Below, in pieces: positions 43,303 through 52,820 of a stretch of 64,000 nt of DNA. The position numbers and the translations under genes were made by a program. Under the pieces are notes generated by a model. The model was given only the letters and a program-made list of their open reading frames with translations. It was not told where the DNA came from and made no database searches. Position 1 is the first letter of the stretch. Every line of letters begins with the position of its first letter. This stretch comes from Strigamia acuminata (Eukaryota; Arthropoda; Chilopoda; Geophilomorpha; Linotaeniidae), in NCBI GenBank assembly GCA_949358305.1, contig OX442314.1:46632581-46696580 (forward strand), in the 5' to 3' direction.

Positions 43303-43519
43303 TAGGTTGCAATTAAATTCGATTGAATTGCAACAGTGAATATTGGAGATAAATATTTAACTAAAAGATTTAAGTTAAAAATAGACAGATTAAATTTTCA
43401 GTTTATATTTCCATGTGAAGAAGTTAAACTGATGAAATAGAAATACGTAGTAGATTTTCCTTCATTATTTTCGTTTGAAGATTTTAGGGATTTCAAAGAC
43501 TACCACCTAATCTCACACG

Positions 43520-43537
43520 TGGAGGTCCCACCGAGAT
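43520..43537 (+). promoter_or_regulatory. Primer-binding site 2, exact duplicate
   Basis: The same 18 bases as at 43285-43302, 235 bp downstream, preceded by the same CACACG and followed by the same ATTAGGTTGCAATTAAATTC. A third, decayed unit begins at about 43700 (AGGTTGCAAATTAATTCGAT) without a usable primer site. Confidence 0.85.
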
Positions 43538-46487
43538 TAGGTTGCAATTAAATTCGATAGAATTGTAAAAGTGAATTTTGAGATAAATATTTAACTAAAA
43601 GATTTAGTTAAAAAACAGACAAGTTTCAAACCATGTTTATTTTCTTGAGAAACACCAAAACAGTCCTTTAACTAGGAATTTCGGAAGTTATAGACCTATC
43701 ACACGATCACTGAAATAGGTTGCAAATTAATTCGATCGAATTGCAAAAGCGAATCTTGAATCCGATATTAACTAAAAAATTTTAGTTAAAACAGACAAAT
43801 AGATTTTCAGTTTATATTTTCATGTGAAAAGTTAAACTGACGAAATGGAAACGTTTAGTGAACTCTCTTTACTATTTTCGTTCGACAATTTAAGGAATAC
43901 GAAGTATTTTAAATAAGAAATCAAAAAAGTTTCGAGTGAAATAAGAATACAGATATTTTTTTTTCGAAGTTTGTTTTATTTCGAAAAGCTAAAAACATAC
44001 AAGTTTAGAAGGCGGACTTCTTACGAATTTATCTTTCCACCTGAAAAGTTAAAACGAAGAAAACACCGCAACTATTTGGAAATATTTACAAGAAATTAAG
44101 TTTCTTGTAACTGTACGTCGACACCGATAGCCAGCGACCACGCGCCATAGCAATACGCGTCGATCTCCGTATCAAACGCAGCAGGGAAGCTACTCAAACC
44201 TTCAACGCAAGGTGCGAACGAATGCTTGGAAATTATGGCGGACAACAGATAAAAGACAGCGGAGAAATGTTACAGAAGGTTCGTAGAGATTTATTTAAGT
44301 GTCGTGAACTAATTTTTCCACTGCCATCGGTACCAAAGATAATTTAGTTGTTGGAGAAAAACAACACACTCCATTTCGCAGAAAAGATTTGCAAATCGAA
44401 ATGAATATTACCTTTATTTGAAGGAATTAACTATTTTCACAAAAAGTACATTTTTTCCTTCGGGACAATGGAAATTAAGAAAATATAAAATGGCGGCGAA
44501 TGAAGTTGCCGACCACGTAGAATAGTATTTTTTACATTGAAAGTTACGAATCACGATAAACGCTTTCCCTCGGAAAAGTAAAAGGATTTCATTCAATCTT
44601 TCCTTTCGGAAATTTAACAGTGTTTTAAGTTTCCAACGATATTTGGGTCTCCCAAATTTTGAGAATTTCTAAATGAAATTTAGCTGTTTGAAAAACAACG
44701 AATATTTTTAGTAATCTAATCGGACATTTTCCCACATGATTTCTTAAAACCGGAATAACAAATCCATTTGTGGCTATGAACTTTGCCACATGAAATATTT
44801 ACGGAGCGAATATTTTTTGATTGGATTGAAGCTTTAAAATCAGATAGCTGATTTAAACGAAGAAAATAAGTTTCAAAGTAATTATTTTTCTTTCGGAAAA
44901 ATCAAATAAATCACCGCTGATGAAAAGTTGTATTTTTCCATTCGAAAAAACTAAGAATTGCACAAGATTTATCTTCTATTTTGAACATAGATTTTATTCG
45001 GAAAAGGAAAGATTCTAGATACATTATTTTTCTCTAAAAATTAAGAATTTAGTCAATTTTCCTAAAGGTTAATGGAATGTCATCATATATTTCGTTCGTA
45101 ATTTACGTGTTAAAGTTTAATCAGAAAAACGATTGAATATGTTTTATTTGCGATAAGTAAAAGAAAGGTTCTTTAAAAATGGAATTTCGATGCAAATCCC
45201 ACAGTAAAGGGAATGTTATGTGTGAGCAATTAACGAAAAGTTGGAATAACTTCATTTTATTTCATTCAAAAGTAGTTGTGAAAAATCAATTTCAAATATT
45301 TTTCAAAGAAAAATTATTTTTATCGGAAAAAAGTAATTTACATGTCCTCGCGCGGACCGAGTAGTAAACTGCTTAATTGTGACATCGATACTGTTATTGT
45401 GTCACGTGTTATACGGAATTCCAAACCAGTGAATTACGAATTTTGGCGCGATAGGAATAGAAGTTTGACAGTGAAAGTTCTCCAGATTTGTCTTTTCATT
45501 TGAAAAGTTCAAATTGAGGAAATGCTGCAGCAGATGAAGGTATTTACGACAATTGAGATTTAAATATTCTTTCATTCAAAAGATAAAAGATCTCTGCAAA
45601 AACATCTCGTTATTAGAGATAAGGGGGACGAAAATTATTAAAACGAATAATCAAAGACACGTCCTTCGTAAATATCGCAAAGGAATAACTAATTGTGAAA
45701 ACAATTGTCCGCTCAGGAAAAGTGGAATTTAGCTAGATATTTTCTTTCGAAAAATCAAAGCAATTGTCATCAAAAAAGAAAGATTTGATGAATAATTTCT
45801 ACCCAAAAGTCTAAAGGATTGTCGAATAGTTTTCTCCCGAAAAACAAGTACACATTTGTACCAATAACTTTATCGTTTAAAGTAAAATTTCGAATATTTT
45901 CTTTTGGAAGATTAGAGAATTAGATAATTTTTCTCGCAAAACAAATTTAAAGAATTTTAACGAATTTTTATTTGTTAAAAAAATTTGTTAAAAAAGGGGG
46001 AGATGGATGGTGAAAATTTATTTTTTCACACTCGAAAAATGGAATTTAAACCCGAAAAAGTAAAGACTTGGTCAAATTATTCTTCCTATTGGAAATGAAT
46101 ACACAATGTTGGGAATCGAAAATAGATTTCAATTACAAAGGAATGATTATTTGAACGATAATTGAATAAGAATAAGAAAAATTGAGAGTTTGAGAAAACT
46201 TTATTAAAACTGTGGTTGTAATGATATTACACACTAAACGGAATAATCAAAGAAAAATATTTTTTGAAGAAAAGTTATTTAATTATTTGGATTGGTAAAA
46301 ATCCCAAAGTTCAAGAAGATTGAAGTAAGTTTATTTTATTTTCATTTGAAAAATACAATATTTTACGAATGTCTTCCCGAAGGAATTTTATTTTATCGGT
46401 AAAATTGAATCTCGAAGGGAACGGACTTAGTAGAGAACTACTAAATAGATGTAACGTCCTTTATACCATTGGCCGACACTAACATCC

Positions 46488-46565
46488 GCCAATCAGAAGT
46501 TGGGAGATCTAGGGATCCCCAGCCCCCTGCTATTAAAGGAGGACCAGATCAGATACTGATCATTC
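46488..46565 (+). promoter_or_regulatory. Internal RNA polymerase II promoter
   Basis: A CCAAT box (GCCAATCAG, 46488-46496), a TATA-like TATTAAAG (46531-46538) and an arthropod-type initiator TCATTC (46560-46565) lie in order. The TATA start and the initiator A are 31 bases apart, the expected spacing. Transcription would start about 245 bases before the ATG at 46808. Confidence 0.5.
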
Positions 46566-46807
46566 GCATCCAGACCAGACCAGAAGACGTGTTCCAGAGT
46601 CATCTTGACCACGCCGTCCCGATTTCAGTCACGATTCGAATTTTGTGTGCCGTGTAACCTGCAAAAGCTAACACGTGTCAAACAAACGCGAAGTTTAATT
46701 TTATTTTGTCAAAAGTAAAGTTTAGAAGTGTTTCTTGTTGAAAAGTGTATTATATTCGTCTTCTTTATAAATTAAAGAATTAAAATCGTCAGATTTTGAA
46801 TTTTTTT

Positions 46808-48289
46808 ATGGCTCAAAAACCATTGAATATGATCGATCCAAAAGGAAATAATAAGCAGACAAACTTAAATTTAAGTTCTGTACCACTTGGCGATCAAACA
46901 GAAAAGATTCCCGATCATTTTACTCTGTATTGTAATCGTCATGGACTGGATAAAACCAAGTTTAAAAATATAATCGAAGCTTCAGACTATGTAAAAGCTA
47001 GGAACTGGCGAGATCGTACCCAATCTCAATCTTCACATCAAGATCCAGTACGGAATCCACAAACATACAGCCGAAACTTAGTGAATCAAGATTCTCATAC
47101 TATGTTTCAAACATCCAGTAGGGGATCTAAGTTAGAAAAGTTTAAACCACCTAATTCGGTAGATAAGGGGGAAGAGAATTATAAACCTAATAATTCTCGT
47201 CCAGAGAGTTCGTTAACTAACCAGTCGGTTGTTCAGAACAAATTAAAACTCGTTTACAATCGAGATCAGCTAATTTCAGTTCGATATGCTAATCCAGCTG
47301 AAGCACAACGATATGTGGCTAGCCTTAATCTGTCGATTAACCTACCGCTATCAAAAGAATTGGGAACCGTAAACAAAAGTTTTGGGCCACCAATATCAAC
47401 GCAAAGGAAAGATATTCGGACTCCAAACAAACATTTGCAGTCAAATAACGTACAACAACGTGCCCGATCGCCGATCACAAACTCATGTTTGCGGACGTAT
47501 GATTTGTCTACCAAGAAGAGTCCCCAGCCAAGACAATTCTACCTAACGCCCATTTCAAATCGAAAAAAGGTCAAGCAAACTTTTCCCTTGAAAAAGTATT
47601 ACCAACACGATAATGAGAATGATTTTAAACCTAAAAAAGAAAGTTTTTTGACTAACCCACGGGAGATCCGGTATCAATTCGAACAGTATTGTAAACAATA
47701 CCAGTTAAATTCAGCTGAATTTAAAAATATAAACGAAGCGCAACAATTCGTATTTCGAAATCAATACCGTAACCAACGACTAAAACCCGTCCCAGTCGTC
47801 AATCTGACGGAGATACAACAATTTGCGTCTGGAAAGCAACCCTGCAATATCCAGAATAATTCATCTCAACGAGAGGAATTAAGAACTTCAAAAAAGCGTT
47901 TTCGGTCACCAAGTCCAGCTGGTGATGAAGAAACTTCAAGTACAAACCAACATGTTCAAAAACTGACTGAAAACCCAGGTTTCCAATCATCAGTTCCACG
48001 ACTTAGAGTCAAATATAGATCCCCTCGTTTGTTGCGGGATTTCACAATTCCAAATATGGGTCCTTTCCACGTATGGTTTTCCAATGAGGGTCCCATTCAT
48101 GTATGGTTTTCCAGAGATGACCTAAAACAAAAAGTTGGGTCGTCACGGTCATTTACACTGCCAAGTGAGTACACTGTGTGTAACTGCCCAAAGAAAAAAC
48201 GTCGAAAGAAATCAGTACAGCAGGCTGAGAGATCTCGGAAATTCGCAAATATGCGAGCTCAATATTTAGCAAAGAATCATGTTGATTAA
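46808..48289 (+). CDS. Unknown 493-aa basic protein of the nested element
   Basis: The only sizeable frame of the element, from ATG 46808 to TAA. I do not recognise a family. It is rich in N, Q, K, R and S. Two similar segments of about 35 residues occur: residues 34-68 (HFTLYCNRHGLDKTKFKNI, then EASDYV) and about 286-325 (QFEQYCKQYQLNSAEFKNI, then EAQQFV), with weaker echoes at PAEAQRYVASL and EIQQFASG. Near residue 420 a short tandem GPFHVWFS / GPIHVWFS appears. The C-terminus has CNCPKKKRRKK, a likely nuclear-localisation or nucleic-acid-binding cluster. No transmembrane segment, protease or CCHC knuckle is seen. It could be a Gag-like RNA-binding protein or a captured host gene. Confidence 0.75.
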   Translation: MAQKPLNMIDPKGNNKQTNLNLSSVPLGDQTEKIPDHFTLYCNRHGLDKTKFKNIIEASDYVKARNWRDRTQSQSSHQDPVRNPQTYSRNLVNQDSHTMFQTSSRGSKLEKFKPPNSVDKGEENYKPNNSRPESSLTNQSVVQNKLKLVYNRDQLISVRYANPAEAQRYVASLNLSINLPLSKELGTVNKSFGPPISTQRKDIRTPNKHLQSNNVQQRARSPITNSCLRTYDLSTKKSPQPRQFYLTPISNRKKVKQTFPLKKYYQHDNENDFKPKKESFLTNPREIRYQFEQYCKQYQLNSAEFKNINEAQQFVFRNQYRNQRLKPVPVVNLTEIQQFASGKQPCNIQNNSSQREELRTSKKRFRSPSPAGDEETSSTNQHVQKLTENPGFQSSVPRLRVKYRSPRLLRDFTIPNMGPFHVWFSNEGPIHVWFSRDDLKQKVGSSRSFTLPSEYTVCNCPKKKRRKKSVQQAERSRKFANMRAQYLAKNHVD

Positions 48290-48885
48290 CATGATATGAT
48301 ACACAAAGATTCCCCGATTATAGTGTAAACAGAAAATCCTCTTCTAAAAATCATGACCTCTCTTCTAAAGAAAAGGGGGACAAAATATAAAGTTAAAATT
48401 AACAATTCTCGAAAAGTAATATTACAGTATTAAAAAGACAACTAGTTTAAATTAAAATTAGTCAATTGTACAAAGAATACCAAGTGACTCCGGTCATGAC
48501 AATTAAGGGGGACATTTTGATTCTTAAATTGTCAACTCTTATCATCTAAAAGCTATTTATTGTATATTTATAGCGATACATCTGACTAGGCATACGAAAT
48601 AAATATTTTGTGATAACACAAATGATGATTTTATGTATGACGAAAGTTTCTTCAAAAAGAAGACTTGGAAATAAATTCTGGACTTGAATTTAGGCTATTA
48701 GAAAAGATTATTTCGGCAGAAATCCAGAACTTAGATAATTCAAGTTAGTTTATGTAAACTCAAATTCGAAATTGGAAGTCACGGTATCTCCAAGATACAT
48801 CAAGTCCGAAAATAGCATTTATGCTAATTAGGAGAATAACGAAAACTCTATAAAATTTTATATAATTGTGTTATTAAGGGGGATG
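48290..48885. other. 3' untranslated part of the nested element
   Basis: Non-coding, AT-rich. Three purine tracts occur (AAAAGGGGGAC near 48375, AAGGGGGAC near 48507, AAGGGGGA at 48876-48883). The last, two bases from the LTR, is the expected plus-strand primer tract; the others are candidates for extra priming sites. Confidence 0.65.
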
Positions 48886-50800
48886 TGTGACGGTTTACAA
48901 TGGCTATAAATGCCTATTTTCTTAGAAAGAAGCGCTGTTGCGCCATTATCATGATATCTCGAAGATATTCTGTGTAAAACTGATAAATGTCTAGAATAAA
49001 GTCATTTATGATGTTTCAAATACAAAGATGTTCGTTTATTAAGAATAAACACTAATTTCCACATGATACTAAAGTATCACGGCATAATTACGAAGATTCG
49101 TCTGCTAAAACCCGCATTTGTCAATGCTCCATATTGCCACTAGATGGCGCGATCGCAATTAGCGATAAATTCGAATACGAACTTGAAAACCTCATGATTA
49201 AATATAAACGTATATTTAATCAAGTGAATAAATTGTGTTAAATATTAATATAAATATATATTAAATATCTGACATTGTTAAATACAATGTAACTTCCATT
49301 TCTGCGGGACAGAATGTTTAGCGATCAATCGGTCAACCGATCAATCTGATTGGTGGAACCCATTTCCGGTCCTGGGTATCCAGTTCCGGTTGTAACAAGG
49401 ATTAGCATAATTTGCATAAATGCTCCTCCGTATCCACTTCCGGTGATACGGGATTGGAGGGATTCGTGGAACCCATGTTCCAATTGGATGACTGGATTAA
49501 TCCTTAAATCCAGTCAGGTTATATAAACCCAAACAATCGGCCATTCCGCAGCTCTGTTTGATTATTTTCTGTTTGGTATTGTTACTTAAGAAATATGATT
49601 CGTTGTTCACGTAAAAAAACCTTTTGGTTCTTTGTTGATTTATTCGCAAAGAACCGTTGCATGATTCTACAGAATCATGCCACCGCCGGCAATTGAAGTC
49701 GAAGTGCTGGGATCATTATGTTGCATAAATGTTACAGTTTACGGTTGCGACGCCGAAGGAGAACCCGCCGTTGTGCAATTCAGTATCCTCCGGACAGGAC
49801 CAAGTTGTCTTTTTCGGTATGAACGTATTCCGTTACCACGAGTAGCATCGGTATTGTTGAGAATCGGTTCCTTCACCTGATGGTGCCAAAGCAGTCTGTT
49901 TTACAGTAACCACGAGTAGCACCAAGTGTTTGGCAAGCTGATTCTCATGGTATTCGATGCCAAAGCAGTCGGTCTATTATTAGTACCGCGAGAGATAAAA
50001 CTGCTGTGCGGAGCCGCGAGCTATCGACCCCTGTGTACGTGGTACCGTCAACCACTCGATGGACGACCGTGCTGCGACGCCGGGGACGCTTGATACCGTT
50101 CTGCATGGCAAGGCGTATATTCTAATCGATGGCAATTGTGTGTTGCGACGGGAAGCTTAATCTTCATTTTATTTATAACAGCAAAACTTAAACTCGACAA
50201 CCAGTTGGACCAAAATCAAGTCAGAAGACTTAATCTCATATTGAACTCAATATAACCGATAAGTTGACGACAACTTATTCCCGAAATATCTAAATAAGAA
50301 TTCACAACGATATGAATTAAATATAATTCATAAGTGGAATATTGATAAGTAAATGAATACATTTACTTACACCAATATCCTCCCAAAGTTGTGGCGGTGC
50401 AGACAAAGTCAACCGCAATGCTCAGATCATTCGATTTATCGACGTGCGATAGTTTACACAGCGAACCAAGGAAACCAGCGAAGCCGTATCGGACTCCAGG
50501 ACACAGCCATCCGGCTTAAGATGACATCTATAATCAGGTCGAGCGATGGGGAAACCGCTCCCATATTCCAGACCCGTAGTGATATTATTCTAGGGCCAGT
50601 TGGCCAATTCTTTGTATAGTTTAATAGCTGATTTAACTTGCCAAATGTCGGCATTAGTCCTATGTATAATTTAGCCTTGATATTATTGTTTACCAACAAT
50701 AAACTGTCTTGTATTTATCTCGTATTGTATTCACTGTTTATTTATTGCGATCTCTTCCCGGTACCATTGTTAAATGGGAGTTGTGGTCGTCACCGTCACA
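48886..50800 (+). repeat. 3' LTR of the nested element
   Basis: Partner of 41368-43282 with no difference found in the parts compared. It repeats the TATA (49520), CTCF-like site (49137-49150) and AATAAA signal. It is followed by GTTG and the rest of the Ty3 integrase. Confidence 0.95.
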
Positions 50801-50804
50801 GTTG

Positions 50805-51513
50805 GGATAAGCACATTGGTTCTTTCATTTTAGCAATTAATACTGCTTATCAGACCTCACTCAAATTTTCACCTTACATGATGGTCACAGGACAAGAAGC
50901 ACGTTTTCCAGGAGATGTCGACTCTGACACTGACGACGGAGAACCCTTGCCGCCAGATGAATCGCGGTTTCTTCATCGATATTTATTACGCATCCGTGAG
51001 GAGGCGAGGAAAAATCTGGATGCCGCACATCTACGCCATAAGCGTTGGTATGACCGAAAACGGCGGCCCCATACGTTTAAACCCGGGGATTGGGTCACCG
51101 TCAAAAGTCGTGTTTTGTCATCAACTGATAAACAAATAAGTTCGGGTTTCCAACACCGGACTGAAGGAGTTTATATGATTCATCGACTCCTGGGACCAAA
51201 TACCGTGCTCTTGATGGACCAGGACGGGAAGATTTCCCAACCTATTCATGTGTCGGATCTTCGCCATTGGTACCGGGCTGAAGAGCCGGAAATTGAAGTT
51301 TCCGATGTCTCCGGTGTGGCTAGTGGGGCAGAGGATCACGAGGAATTGGATTCTGAGTTGGAAATTGATGAGGACATTCCCCAAGAAGACTTGGATGATA
51401 TTTCTGCACGCGTTGTTAAATTCCAAACTGAAGTCCGTAGTATTTGCGTCGACTTCGAAGAAAGGAATAAACGCGTCAAAACATCGAAATTAGCGGCAGA
51501 AATTATCTCCTAA
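50805..51513 (+). CDS. Ty3-type integrase, C-terminal part
   Basis: Continuation of the integrase cut at 41367. The frame resumes exactly when the nested element and one GTTG copy are discounted. It contains ILAINTAYQTSLKFSPYMMV, typical of the region after the catalytic core, then KPGDWVTVKSRVLS and PIHVSDLRHWY, the SH3-like C-terminal DNA-binding module. An acidic tail (EEPEIEV to DEDIPQEDLDD) leads to TAA at 51511-51513. Confidence 0.92.
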
Positions 51514-52820
51514 TCGTGTCAATGTTTTTGTTTATTCTTTGACAATTTTTAGTGTATTTTGTTTATTTTCTCCGGTTATTGCACCTTTTCATGTTCATTC
51601 TGCGCATGTCGGGACTCAAGTTCGCTATTTGTGATTGCTAGTAAGCAATTTGCTCAAGTGGTGGCGCTGAACGTCATTGGTCAGCTGACCAATGAGTCAG
51701 TTTTCACACATGTGTGTGACCGCCATTGTTTTTCCACTTGTTGAGCAACGCGTATGCCTCGTGTAAGCGGGCGGAGATTGAAAACGCGTCGAGGCGATAC
51801 ACTTGAGCGCCTGACTGTCGAGGATTTGAGCCTGTTAAGTGTGCTGGTAGCCGTGAGTAACTTTATTTTGTTTTCGTGGACAATTATGAACCATTTTGAG
51901 AGTTTGAGTGGCGAACGCCGATGCTCGTGCCGTGCCGACAATAATGTAATTATTGCGCGTTGTCATGTTAGGATTAATGAGTAATTTTATTGTTCAAACT
52001 ATTTCACCTGACTTTTACGCGTTTTCTACGTGTTTTTGGTGTCAAAACGGCCCGAGTTAGGATTCTTCGTCACTCTCGCTTTTGAAAATCCAACATGGCC
52101 GAATTTTCCCCCAGCTTAGGAATGTGTGAGGGTCACGTGGTCGGTTTCTAACCTCAACCCGGGCTCGAGCGTCCATCTTTGTTGGACTTAGAAAATTTTC
52201 TTCGTGTTTAGTCATTCACATGTGCTCACGCGTGTCTGTTCACTTGTATTTAAAATGCCGAGGCGATTGGAGATAGTTTATTGCGCTCTCTTTGTATTTT
52301 TGTTTGCGTTTTATTTAGAGGAAATTTGCTACTATTTAGTAATTTATACTTTGCATATTTTGATATTTATGTACAAGTTACTGTTCGCGTAATGCCAATC
52401 CATATCTTATGCGTTTGTTTTTGGGTATATTACATTATAGTTAGCGGAATCTATTTGGAGTGCAGACGAGAGTCATTTGTGTGCCTTTGTGTATTTTTCG
52501 AACTGTTAAATCTGGCAGTATACGCGTTCTTTCTGTATTTAATTCGACTTCATCGCGCCATGGCTTGGTGGATAAGTTATGAGTCGTAGATATGTTAGTG
52601 AATGTTGAAGCACACGCGTTTTTTGTGATCATTATTTATATTTATGCGTTACATGCGTATGTGAGCTTCCTTGTGAAAACTAGCGCTATTATTCTGAGCA
52701 CTGTGTATTTTTTGTTCATTCGCCATGTTTGGATGTGGTTTGCCCACGAGTGAATATTTTATTTGATTTGTAAATTTATTGTTGCGACTTTTTCTTCACC
52801 ATTCAGTTTGAGATCTTATC
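51514..52820 (+). other. Pol-ORF3 spacer with small hydrophobic frames
   Basis: 1.3 kb where an env gene would sit in an errantivirus, but no env-like protein is seen. Three small ATG frames have possible membrane segments: 51754-51984 (76 aa; VLVAVSNFILFSWTIM), 52255-52392 (45 aa; MPRRLEIVYCALFVFLFAFY) and 52392-52589 (65 aa; MPIHILCVCFWVYYIIVSGI). The last two overlap as TAATG at 52390-52394. A perfect 20-bp palindrome with two opposed CCAAT boxes lies at 51675-51694. T-rich DNA gives hydrophobic frames by chance, so these are tentative. A strong splice acceptor (CTTTTTCTTCACCATTCAG) ends at 52806. Confidence 0.4.

Larger units (their letters stand above)
43283..46440 (+). repeat. Leader with tandem PBS units and an array of TTTTC..GAAAA motifs
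   Basis: About 3.1 kb, AT-rich, without a credible coding frame. It starts with three diverged units of about 200-235 bp carrying the primer site. Throughout, a loose motif recurs: a T-rich stretch ending TTTTC or TTTCC, 2-5 bases, then (C/T)GAAAA, often followed by GT.AAA. Examples: 43817-43837, 44031-44054, 44561-44583, 44883-44905, 44931-44955, 45491-45515, 45738-45760, 45829-45850, 46335-46357. More than 20 such sites can be read by eye, each able to form a very small hairpin. Purine runs (AAGGGGGA-like) occur at about 45625 and 45995. Confidence 0.6.
41368..50800 (+). mobile_element. Nested non-autonomous LTR element, 9433 bp
   Basis: Bounded by 1915-bp LTRs (41368-43282 and 48886-50800, offset 7518). 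They begin TGTGACGG, end CCGTCACA, and appear identical wherever compared. The target duplication GTTG is at 41364-41367 and 50801-50804. A tRNA-Gln primer site follows the 5' LTR and a purine tract AAGGGGGA (48876-48883) precedes the 3' LTR. The 5.6-kb interior has no protease, RT, RNase H or integrase, only one 493-aa ORF. By structure this is a LARD-type element, dependent on an autonomous partner that is not visible here. Confidence 0.94.
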
